A stretch of DNA of 6,593 bases, from positions 1 through 6,593 of the forward strand of contig RDYO01000117.1 in the NCBI GenBank assembly GCA_004293385.1, in the 5' to 3' direction. Made by a program: the position numbers and the translations under genes. This document shows, one piece after another, positions 1 to 6,548 of this stretch. Numbering within the stretch: position 1 is the first letter of the stretch; each line of letters begins with the position of its first letter. The stretch is from Verrucomicrobiota bacterium. Lineage in GTDB: Bacteria > Verrucomicrobiota > Verrucomicrobiia > Opitutales > UBA953. The notes beneath the pieces are model-generated. The model did no database searches. It worked only from the letters and a program-made list of their open reading frames with translations, and was not told the origin of the DNA.

Positions 1-1
1 C

Positions 2-922
2 ATGGCCTGGATCCCCGGCGGCGAATTCACGATGGGCACCGACAAGGCCGACGAGAAGCACGCGGAAGAAGCCCCGGCGCACGCGGTCGTCATCAAGGGA
101 TTCTGGATGGACGTCACCGAAGTGACCAACGCCCAGTTCAAGCGATTCGTCGACGCCACCGGCTACGTGACCGACGCCGAGAAGGACCTCGACCCGCGGG
201 AATTCCCCAACGCCCCGAAGGAATACCTCAAAGGCGGCTCGCTCATCTTCCAGCGCGTCTCCGGCGTGAACCCTTTCCAGTGCGGCGGCGCCGACCTGCC
301 TTGGTGGAAGTTCACCGCCGGCGCCAACTGGCGTCATCCGGACGGACCAGCCTCGTCGATCGAGCAGCGCATGGACCATCCGGTGGTCTGCGTGACCTAC
401 AAGGACGCGCAGGCTTACGCCAAGTGGGCGGGCAAGCGCCTGCCGACCGAGGCCGAGTGGGAGTTCGCCGCCCGCGGCGGCCTCAAGGATAAACCCTTCG
501 CCTGGGGCGACGAAGAACGTCCGGGCGGCAAGATCATGAGCAACCATTGGCAGGGCAAGTTCCCGGAGCGCGACACCGGCGCCGACGGCTTCACCGCCGT
601 CGCTCCGGTGAAATCCTTCCCGCCCAACGGTTACGGCCTCTACGACATCTCCGGCAACGTCTGGGAGATGTGCGAAGACTGGTATGGCCTCGAATACTAC
701 AAAGTCTCGCCGAAGGACGGCCCCATCGGACCGGCCATCGGCCACGACCCCGAGAAGACCGGCTTCGGCCAGCACGTGATCCGCGGCGGCTCCTGGCTCT
801 GCGACGAGGGCTACTGCTTCCGCTACCGCCCGACTTCCCGTCAAGGACTCGACATGCTGACGTCGACGAACCATGCGGGCATCCGCTGCGTGGCCGACGC
901 CCCCGCACCGACCAAGAAGTAA
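2..922 (+). CDS. Formylglycine-generating enzyme (sulfatase-modifying factor), probably 5'-truncated
   Basis: Formylglycine-generating enzymes oxidise the Cys (or Ser-type context) of the sulfatase CxPxR motif to formylglycine, the catalytic aldehyde of type I sulfatases. The whole reading frame matches the FGE-sulfatase fold: the entry motif IPGGEFTMGT at residues 4-13, WMDVTEVTNAQF near 36-47, RLPTEAEWEFAARGG near 146-160, NGYGLYDISGNVWEM ending at 223, and the C-terminal RGGSWLC...GYC...GIRC block. Cys267 and Cys272 (C-x4-C) match the copper-binding catalytic pair of true FGEs (human Cys336/Cys341), and Ser264 matches human Ser333, so this is an active-type enzyme, not a degenerate SUMF1-domain paralogue. 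The ATG at base 2 lies where family members usually have an internal G-M-x-W-I-P-G-G, so the real start, and any signal peptide, probably lies left of the window. No sulfatase is visible here. It ends convergently with the MFS gene, 10 bases away. Confidence 0.93.
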   Translation: MAWIPGGEFTMGTDKADEKHAEEAPAHAVVIKGFWMDVTEVTNAQFKRFVDATGYVTDAEKDLDPREFPNAPKEYLKGGSLIFQRVSGVNPFQCGGADLPWWKFTAGANWRHPDGPASSIEQRMDHPVVCVTYKDAQAYAKWAGKRLPTEAEWEFAARGGLKDKPFAWGDEERPGGKIMSNHWQGKFPERDTGADGFTAVAPVKSFPPNGYGLYDISGNVWEMCEDWYGLEYYKVSPKDGPIGPAIGHDPEKTGFGQHVIRGGSWLCDEGYCFRYRPTSRQGLDMLTSTNHAGIRCVADAPAPTKK

Positions 923-940
923 GCGGCGGCGCTTACTTCT
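915..940. terminator. Perfect hairpin between convergent genes, likely bidirectional terminator
   Basis: Bases 915-924 (agaagtaagc) are the exact reverse complement of 931-940 (gcttacttct), a perfect 10-bp stem. G925 and C930 can add an eleventh pair, leaving a GCGG tetraloop. The FGE stop (TAA, 920-922) pairs base for base with the MFS stop (TTA on the + strand, 933-935), so the hairpin is partly inside both coding regions. Short, mixed A/T-rich sequence flanks it, but there is no long T tract on either side. The position, symmetry and stem strength fit a bidirectional terminator or 3'-end stabiliser serving both genes. The inverted repeat is seen directly; termination is inferred. Confidence 0.72.
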
Positions 941-2219
941 GCTCCTGATAGTCGAGGTCCTTGCCGTAGGTCTCCTCCATCTTCCAAAGGGCGAGGAAGG
1001 CGGACCCGAAACAAATCACGGCCAGGATGCCGGCGGCCTGCGGAGCGCTGAGCCAAGGAGCGTCCTTGGTGCCCGTCAGCCAAGTGAAGCCGAGCGTAAG
1101 CAGCACGAGCGAACCACGCGCGAAGTTAGGCACCGTGGTCGCGACCGTGGCGCGCAGATTGGTGCCGAACTGCTCCGCGGCGATGGTGACGAAGATCGCC
1201 CAGTAGCCCATGCCGAGACCGAGCAGGAAGATCAGCCCGTAGAAGCTCGTCGCGGTCCAGCCCGTCGTGCCCATCAGATAGACCCCGACGCAGACGGCGC
1301 TGAACAACAGGAAGGCGAAGACGGTCTTGCGACGGGACTTGATCAGCTGGCTGCCGAAGCCGCTGCCGAAATCACCGAACGTGAGGCCGAGATAGAACAA
1401 CGCCACCGCGCGACTGGAGAGAATCGCCCCCTCCACGCCCATGGCCGGAGCGAAGTGCGAACCGGCCCGCTGGACGAGGATACCGATCATGAACCAGGTC
1501 GGAAGCCCGATGAGGATGCAGCGGGCGTAACGCGCGAAACGGTCCCGGCTGGTGAAGAGCGCGAAGAAGTTGCCGCGGGACACCGAACCGGCGGACTCGA
1601 CGGACTTGGCGTGATGGAACATGCCGGACTCGCGTACGCCGACACGCATCGCGAGCAGGGCGAGGCCGAGGCCGCCGCCGATGAAGAAGTTAGTCCGCCA
1701 GGTGACCACTTCCGCCATGAGACCCGCGACCACCGCGCCGAACACGCCGACCGTGGCGACGAGCGCCGTGCCGTAGCCGCGACGCTCCTTGGACAGCGAT
1801 TCCGACACCAAGGCGATGCAACCCCCGAGCTCGCCGGCCAGGCCGATGCCCGCGATGAAGCGCCAGGCGGCGTAGGATTCGAAGCTCTGGGCGAAGCCGT
1901 TGGCGATGTTAGCCAACGAATACAGGAGGATGGAGCCGAACAAGGTGGTCAGGCGGCCCATCTTGTCGCCGAGGATGCCGAAGAAGATGCCACCAAGGAG
2001 CATGCCCGCCATCTGCCAGGACATCAGGTCGTGATACCACTGACCACCCTTGATCAGATGCTCCAACCCGAGGTCGCGGAGACTCTGCTCGCGCACGGTC
2101 ATGAACAGCGTGAGGTCGTAGATGTCGACGAAGTAGCCGAGGGCGCCGACGATGACGGCGGGATGCAGGAGATCCTTCCAGAGAGGGCGCGGCTCGGCCG
2201 GGAATACAGGGGTGCTCAT
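933..2219 (-). CDS. Major facilitator superfamily transporter, sugar-porter / metabolite:H+ symporter type
   Basis: A 428-residue inner-membrane secondary transporter with about twelve hydrophobic segments. The first helix carries two acidic residues (FVDIYDLTLF, Asp32 and Asp35), as in many proton symporters. The loop between helices 2 and 3 has the MFS signature GILGDKMGRL (81-90, Asp85). WRFIAGIGLAGE (119-130) matches the helix-4 Arg...Glu motif. A degenerate second-half copy of the signature lies near 282-298 (GDFG...KSRRK), and AEQFGTNLRATV (348-359) matches the AExxPTxxR-type motif of sugar porters and metabolite:H+ symporters. The substrate cannot be read from sequence. The ATG at 2219 is chosen because it is 10 bases after the FAD enzyme stop and gives a normal short cytoplasmic N-terminus; only a weak, distant GAAGG precedes it. 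It is the last gene of the minus-strand row and ends in the convergent hairpin, so it may handle a substrate or product of the operon or be a passenger. Confidence 0.9.
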   Translation of the reverse strand: MSTPVFPAEPRPLWKDLLHPAVIVGALGYFVDIYDLTLFMTVREQSLRDLGLEHLIKGGQWYHDLMSWQMAGMLLGGIFFGILGDKMGRLTTLFGSILLYSLANIANGFAQSFESYAAWRFIAGIGLAGELGGCIALVSESLSKERRGYGTALVATVGVFGAVVAGLMAEVVTWRTNFFIGGGLGLALLAMRVGVRESGMFHHAKSVESAGSVSRGNFFALFTSRDRFARYARCILIGLPTWFMIGILVQRAGSHFAPAMGVEGAILSSRAVALFYLGLTFGDFGSGFGSQLIKSRRKTVFAFLLFSAVCVGVYLMGTTGWTATSFYGLIFLLGLGMGYWAIFVTIAAEQFGTNLRATVATTVPNFARGSLVLLTLGFTWLTGTKDAPWLSAPQAAGILAVICFGSAFLALWKMEETYGKDLDYQEQK

Positions 2220-2229
2220 GACGGCGGGG

Positions 2230-3651
2230 TTACGCCTTCAGACCGTGCAGGTTGGCCATGGAAATGCCAGACAACATTGCGCCGGTGACCCCTAGGAACC
2301 CTTGGTCCGTACCGATGAGGAAGAGGTTGGAGAGGTCGGTGCGGCCGTCACGTCGCTTGACGGTCGCCCCGTAGATGGCGCCGTTAAGATGCCCGGTGAA
2401 CTTGCGGACGGTCCGCGGAGTGAAGACGTCGGTCGAGGTCAGCGCGGCGTCGTGAGCGGCTTCGGCGACGGAAGGCAGATGGGCGCGGGCCACGCGGTTG
2501 AGGCGGCCGCACCACTCCTGCTTGCGGGCCTGATACTCGGCTTCGGGCAAGGCGCACCAGGCGTCGTGATTGGCCAGCGAGGTGACCCGGAGCCAACCTT
2601 CATCCAACGCCCTGCCCTCTCCGTATTGATAGTTGTTCGGAATGCAGACGACGCCGGAGCGAGGGTCGACGAGGTCGACCGGCGCCCGGTAGCTGAAGCG
2701 CTCGGCATCGCAGAAGAAGATGATGGTGTCCTGCCAGCCGAAGCCGGCGAAGGCGGCGGCGTCATAGGTCGCGATCGTCTCGGCGTAACCCAGCCGGCCG
2801 ATCTCGGCCGCCGCGGCCGCCGGCGGGGCGTCCGAACGCATCCGCATCGTCTCGACGGCTCCGGCGGAGGAGTAGACGGCGTCCGCGGTGACCTCGCTGC
2901 CGTCATCCAGGACGAGCGCGGCCGCGCGGCCGGCCCGCACTTCGATCCGCGTCACGCCGCACTTCATGCGCCGTTCGACGCCGTGCTCGCGACAACGGTC
3001 GGTCAGCAGGCGGATGACCTGACGAACGCCCACGAAGGGACGCGCGAAGCCCTCGCGGAAGAGCGAGCGCCACATGACGGCGAACTGGGAGACCTCGATG
3101 TCATCCTCAAGCGCGCTGCCGTAGAAGCATGTCGGCAGGAGGAGCATGTCGCGCAGCAGCGGATCGCCGAGCCGCTCGTCGAGGAGCGCACGGGCCGAAC
3201 CGCCGTGGGCTTCGAGGGCGGCCTCGTCGAGCCCGGTGATCCAGGCATCGAGCGCGCGGAAGCGGTCCACGGACTGCGGGAACTCGCGGGCGACGTCGGC
3301 GAGCAAGGCTTCGTAATCATTGTTCAGCCGGAGGTTCTTCCCGGCCATCGTCACGCGCGAACCCAGCTGGGGACAGAGGTCGAGCTCCTCGCGACGGATG
3401 CGCAGCTGGCGCATCAGCTTCACCAAGGGTGCGCCCTTCGCGCCTTCCGGCACCCAGTTGGTGAGCGCATGCAGGCCGACGTCGTACTTCCGCTTGCCGC
3501 GGGCGTAGAAGGAATTCAGGCCGCCGGGAGCGTTGTGCCGCTCCAAGACCAGGACTTTCCGCCCGAACATCCCCAGCCGCACGGCGGCGGCGAGGCCGGA
3601 CATGCCCGCTCCGATGATGACGGCGTCGTAATGGGTGGCGGCGGTGGACAC
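2230..3651 (-). CDS. FAD-dependent oxidoreductase of the phytoene desaturase / CrtISO / RetSat superfamily
   Basis: A 473-residue flavoprotein. The N-terminus holds the dinucleotide-binding fold: VIIGAGMSGLAAAVRL with G14-x-G16-xx-G19, then Glu37 at the end of the second strand (VLVLER), which normally binds the FAD ribose, then PGG (42-44). YDVGLHALTN (56-65) resembles the FDVGxHY block of carotenoid isomerase and retinol saturase. The C-terminal FAD motif is NLFLIGTDQGFLGVTGAMLSG (442-462). There is no signal peptide and no clear transmembrane helix. Family members desaturate, isomerise or saturate polyene or isoprenoid lipids, but the substrate here is unknown: no carotenoid, squalene or phytoene synthase gene is nearby. 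The start is GTG at 3651; the next Met (17) would destroy the FAD fold, and an in-frame stop lies a short way upstream. No Shine-Dalgarno is visible before it. It lies 43 bases after the GT9 gene and 10 before the MFS gene. Confidence 0.85.
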   Translation of the reverse strand: MSTAATHYDAVIIGAGMSGLAAAVRLGMFGRKVLVLERHNAPGGLNSFYARGKRKYDVGLHALTNWVPEGAKGAPLVKLMRQLRIRREELDLCPQLGSRVTMAGKNLRLNNDYEALLADVAREFPQSVDRFRALDAWITGLDEAALEAHGGSARALLDERLGDPLLRDMLLLPTCFYGSALEDDIEVSQFAVMWRSLFREGFARPFVGVRQVIRLLTDRCREHGVERRMKCGVTRIEVRAGRAAALVLDDGSEVTADAVYSSAGAVETMRMRSDAPPAAAAAEIGRLGYAETIATYDAAAFAGFGWQDTIIFFCDAERFSYRAPVDLVDPRSGVVCIPNNYQYGEGRALDEGWLRVTSLANHDAWCALPEAEYQARKQEWCGRLNRVARAHLPSVAEAAHDAALTSTDVFTPRTVRKFTGHLNGAIYGATVKRRDGRTDLSNLFLIGTDQGFLGVTGAMLSGISMANLHGLKA

Positions 3652-3686
3652 GGGGCTAATGTCAGCGAAGCGCGGACCAGGTCAAG

Positions 3687-3705
3687 CGACGCCCTCAGGG
3701 CGTCG
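3687..3705. other. Perfect 8-bp hairpin with the GT9 stop codon as its loop
   Basis: Bases 3687-3694 (cgacgccc) and 3698-3705 (gggcgtcg) are perfect reverse complements. The 3-base loop tca (3695-3697) is exactly the TGA stop of the GT9 gene read on the minus strand. The stem is very GC-rich. Reading leftwards on the minus strand, no T run follows, so it is not a textbook intrinsic terminator. It could pause or attenuate transcription, protect the 3' end of the upstream message, or adjust expression of the two downstream genes. The structure is seen directly; the role is inferred. Confidence 0.55.
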
Positions 3706-4693
3706 TGATGCGCAGGACTTCCTCCGCGGCCTGCGTGACCTGCTGGGCGGTGATCCGGGCCAACGCGCGGTCCATCCGGGCGAGGTACTCGGCGCGAGGC
3801 TCACCGGGGAACGTCGTGGTATCGACGCGGACGACCCGGTGCACGGCCCCCCACGGACGAGCCCGGGCGTAATCAGAAGGCCCGAAGACGCCGACCACGG
3901 GCGTGCCCACCGCGGCCGCCAGCTGCAGGACGGAAGAATCGGCGCCCAGGAAAAGACGTGACTCCTTGATGAGCCGGGCGAGCTGCGCGAAACGCAGCCG
4001 TCCCCCGGTCGACATCGCGACGGGCCCGATCAGGCCGCAGAGGGCTTCGGCCATGATACGCTCCGCGCCGCCGGGTCCGGCCGAGACGACGATGCGTTCG
4101 ACCGAACGAGAGGCGACGAGCTCGCGGGCCACGGTCGCCCACTTGTCGATTTCCAGGATACGCTCCGGACGGGTCGCGCCCGGATGGATGACCGCGAACC
4201 GCCCTTCCTCGAGCATCATCCCGTGCTCCTGCATGCGCGAAGACGAGAACCACATCGCCGGCGTCTCGGCATGGAAGCCGAGCACGCGCGAAAGCACCTC
4301 GTGGTCGCGGGCGGCCTCATGCGGGTCGACGGCGGCGCCGAAGACCTGCTGATGCATGAGCGGTCGAAGGAAGAAGGGCGCGTGCCCGCCGCAGGCGCGC
4401 ACGGCGGCGCCGCTGAGCGCCACGAGGCGGTTCGCTAGCCAATGACCACCTAGCGCGACGGCGACGTCGAAGCGCTGCCGGCGAAGGCGGGAGATGAGGG
4501 CCAGATGCGAGCCTTCCGGGCTGAAGCCGATGGTCTCGACGACCGCCGGACAACCTTCGAGGGCGGGCTCGGACCCCGGAGAGGTCACGAAGGTGACCTG
4601 CGCGCCCGGATGCCGCTCGCGGATCGTGCGCAGACCCGCCGTCGCGGCCAACGCGCCGCGCAGTCCGGTGAACTTGACGACTAGCAGCCGCAT
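3695..4693 (-). CDS. GT9 (heptosyltransferase-family) glycosyltransferase-like protein, altered active site
   Basis: A 332-residue GT-B-fold protein resembling ADP-heptose:LPS heptosyltransferases, which add heptose to the LPS core at the inner face of the inner membrane. Visible family blocks are MRLLVVKFTGLRGALAATAG at the N-terminus, RFDVAVALGGHWLANRLVAL, IHPGATRPER around His170, and LGADSSVLQLAAAVGTPVVG with Asp252, followed by VFGPSDYARARPWG. The N-terminus aligns without gaps to E. coli WaaC as I recall it, and there the catalytic-base Asp13 (MGD) is Gly13 here (LRG). The usual DTGxxHLAAA donor motif reads DSSVLQLAAA. So it may use another donor, another base, or have lost catalysis. 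The frame is open upstream to 4795, but that part is antisense to the end of the exporter gene; the ATG at 4693 gives the canonical N-terminus and follows the exporter stop by one base. Family placement is firm; heptose specificity is not supported. Confidence 0.82.
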   Translation of the reverse strand: MRLLVVKFTGLRGALAATAGLRTIRERHPGAQVTFVTSPGSEPALEGCPAVVETIGFSPEGSHLALISRLRRQRFDVAVALGGHWLANRLVALSGAAVRACGGHAPFFLRPLMHQQVFGAAVDPHEAARDHEVLSRVLGFHAETPAMWFSSSRMQEHGMMLEEGRFAVIHPGATRPERILEIDKWATVARELVASRSVERIVVSAGPGGAERIMAEALCGLIGPVAMSTGGRLRFAQLARLIKESRLFLGADSSVLQLAAAVGTPVVGVFGPSDYARARPWGAVHRVVRVDTTTFPGEPRAEYLARMDRALARITAQQVTQAAEEVLRITTP

Positions 4694-4709
4694 CTCAGGC
4701 GAGATCCTT
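4691..4709 (-). promoter_or_regulatory. Translational-coupling junction TGA-G-ATG with weak Shine-Dalgarno
   Basis: On the minus strand the exporter stop TGA (4697-4695) is followed by a single G and then the GT9 start ATG (4693-4691). A modest AAGGA (4709-4705), inside the last codons of the exporter gene, lies 11 bases ahead of the ATG. This arrangement fits translational re-initiation or coupling, with both proteins made from one message, and it is the main reason for setting the GT9 start here. Confidence 0.7.
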
Positions 4710-6500
4710 GGACTGGTTGTCCCAGAGACGGCGGAAGAGCTCGGACGAAGCGTAGACCTGCTCGCGCGGACCGTCCGCCACGATACGACCACCATCGAAG
4801 ACCAGCACGCGGCCGACGTCGCGGATCGTGCTGAAGCGGTGCGCGACGATGAGCGTCGTCCGTCCCTTCATCAGGAGCGCGAGCGACTGCTGGATGCTGC
4901 GCTCGGTGTCCGTGTCGAGGGCCGAGGTCGCCTCGTCGAGGATGAGCACCGGGGCGTCCTTCAGGAAGGCGCGGGCGATCGAGACGCGCTGGCGCTGGCC
5001 GCCGGACAGGCGTCCGCCGCGCTCGCCGACCTTGGTCTGGAAACCTTCGGGCTGGGCCTCGATGAAGTCGAGCGCGCCGGCGAGACGGGCGGCCTCGCGG
5101 ACTTCGGCGTCGGTCGCCGCCGGGCGGCCGAGGCGGATGTTCTCGAGGATCGATTCGTTGAAGAGGACAGGCTCCTGGGAGACCAAGGCGATGTTCGCGC
5201 GGAGGTCGGCCTGACGGACGGAACGCAGGTCCTGCCCGTCGATGCGGATCAAGCCCTGCTGAGGATCGAAGAAGCGCGGCACCAGGTTGACGAAGGTGCT
5301 CTTGCCGGCGCCGCTGGGACCGACGAGCGCGACGGATTGTCCGGCGGGAATGCCCAGGGTGACGTCGGACAGCACCGGCTCGGCGCCGTAGCCGAAATTC
5401 ACGCCGACGAATTCGAGGTCGCCGCGCACGCGGGCCAGCGGACGGGCGTCGTCGGCGTCGGGGACCTCGCTCCGGGCCCGCAGGATCTCCTCGAGACGAG
5501 CCAGACCGGGCGCGGCCATGCTGAGCCGGCTGGAGACGTTGCCGAGGCGCTTGATGGGGCCGTAGGCGAAATAGAAGGCGACGATGAGCGAGAGCAGCTC
5601 GGGCAAGGTGAAGCCGCCGGCCGCGCCGAAACCGATGGCGGCGGCGATACCCGAAGCCGCGGTCAGTTCGATCAACGGCGAGAGGGCCTTCTCGTAACGG
5701 ACCAGCTTGCCCTGGATCCGCAGTCCCTCGCGACTAGCCGCGTCAAAACGCAGCCCCTCGCGTTCCTGGAGGCCGTAGGCCCGGATCTCGCGGGCCGACT
5801 GCAGGTTCTCGACGGCGATGCTGTTCAGGTCGGAAGAAGAGACGAGCCCTTGCTGGGTGCGTCGCTGGATGCGGCGGGCGACCGAACGGACCAACAGCAC
5901 CGCCATCGGCACGACGAGCAGGCACGTGAGGAACCAGAATCCGCTGTCATGCGAGAAGCAGACCCAGACGACGTAACCCAAGGCGAAGACCAACGTCAGT
6001 GGCTGGACGATCAGGTCGTTGGAGACGTCGACCAGCACCAACCGGACCGAGTTGGCGTCCGTGATCAGCCGCGCCATCAGGTCGCCGACCGAATGGCGGC
6101 CGAAGAAACCCAGATGCATCTGCTGCAAACGACCGAAGACGTCGCGGCGGACCGCTTCGATGACGCGCAGGCCCGCTAGATTCAGCAGATAGGTCGAAAA
6201 GAACTCACCGAGGCCACGGATCAGCATGACCACGGGAAGGAAGGCGACCGCGAACAGCATCTCATGCCCCTTCGGCAGGTAGAGGATCGCCCCACCGCCG
6301 AACCGCTCCGGCCAGGAGAGCAAGGGAGCCGCGCGGGCGGCCTCGTCGCCGAAGACCGCGGGCAAGACCTTCCCCATGAGGAAAGGCAAACCGAAGGCGT
6401 TGGCGGCCGCGAAGACGATGGCCGCCAGCAAGGACAAGACCAACAGCGTACGGCTCCCCTTCAGGTAGGGCAGGTAAAGCTGGTAACGGCCTCGGAACAC
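4695..6500 (-). CDS. MsbA-like ABC exporter (fused membrane and ATPase domains)
   Basis: A 601-residue half-transporter that should act as a homodimer in the inner membrane and flip a lipid-linked or hydrophobic substrate using ATP. The N-terminal half (about 1-335) is a six-helix type I exporter domain, with hydrophobic segments near 17-40, 82-105, 162-182, 186-206, 276-296 and 298-316; the GLRVIEAVRRDVFGRL region near 110-125 is typical. The ATPase half is complete: A-loop Tyr371, Walker A GPSGAGKST (394-402, Lys400), Q-loop Gln442, X-loop TKVGERG (489-495), signature LSGGQ (498-502), Walker B VLILDE (518-523, catalytic Glu523), D-loop SALD and switch His554. The His block reads AHRFST where AHRLST is usual, a mild change. 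Length fits MsbA and related lipid or drug exporters. The start is GTG; no ATG lies in frame upstream. The GT9 partner favours LPS or glycolipid export, but the substrate cannot be read from sequence. Confidence 0.92.
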   Translation of the reverse strand: MFRGRYQLYLPYLKGSRTLLVLSLLAAIVFAAANAFGLPFLMGKVLPAVFGDEAARAAPLLSWPERFGGGAILYLPKGHEMLFAVAFLPVVMLIRGLGEFFSTYLLNLAGLRVIEAVRRDVFGRLQQMHLGFFGRHSVGDLMARLITDANSVRLVLVDVSNDLIVQPLTLVFALGYVVWVCFSHDSGFWFLTCLLVVPMAVLLVRSVARRIQRRTQQGLVSSSDLNSIAVENLQSAREIRAYGLQEREGLRFDAASREGLRIQGKLVRYEKALSPLIELTAASGIAAAIGFGAAGGFTLPELLSLIVAFYFAYGPIKRLGNVSSRLSMAAPGLARLEEILRARSEVPDADDARPLARVRGDLEFVGVNFGYGAEPVLSDVTLGIPAGQSVALVGPSGAGKSTFVNLVPRFFDPQQGLIRIDGQDLRSVRQADLRANIALVSQEPVLFNESILENIRLGRPAATDAEVREAARLAGALDFIEAQPEGFQTKVGERGGRLSGGQRQRVSIARAFLKDAPVLILDEATSALDTDTERSIQQSLALLMKGRTTLIVAHRFSTIRDVGRVLVFDGGRIVADGPREQVYASSELFRRLWDNQSKDLA

Positions 6501-6525
6501 GCCCCCAGCGTGGCGAACGGGGGGC
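6501..6525. promoter_or_regulatory. GC-rich hairpin directly abutting the ABC exporter GTG start
   Basis: Bases 6501-6506 (gccccc) pair perfectly with 6520-6525 (gggggc), and an inner 3-bp cgt/acg pairing (6509-6511 with 6517-6519) can extend the stem across a small bulge. On the minus-strand message its final G-run lies immediately before the GTG start and is the only purine-rich stretch near it. The hairpin could hold the start region closed, end the upstream message, or be chance in GC-rich DNA. The rest of the short gap up to 6548 shows no convincing promoter. Confidence 0.35.
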
Positions 6526-6548
6526 GAGGAGGAAATACCAAACCGAGG

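Noticed and set aside
873..3708. Two long + strand open frames (873-2288 and 2302-3708) opposite the MFS and FAD enzyme genes
   Set aside because: Their proteins are strings rich in Arg, Gly, Glu, Asp and Ala with no recognisable fold, while the minus strand encodes clear families. High GC removes stop codons from the antisense frame.
4694..4795. N-terminal extension of the GT9 protein up to 4795
   Set aside because: It would overlap the exporter's last codons in another frame and has no family similarity, whereas Met at 4693 begins the canonical GT9 first strand.
4494..6179. A 561-codon + strand open frame opposite the ABC exporter
   Set aside because: It is antisense to an exporter with complete ATPase motifs; the composition is low in hydrophobic residues and shows no motif, as expected for a high-GC shadow.
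6526..6533. A + strand gaggagga resembling a strong Shine-Dalgarno
   Set aside because: No ATG, GTG or TTG start lies at the right distance on the + strand, and no + strand gene follows.
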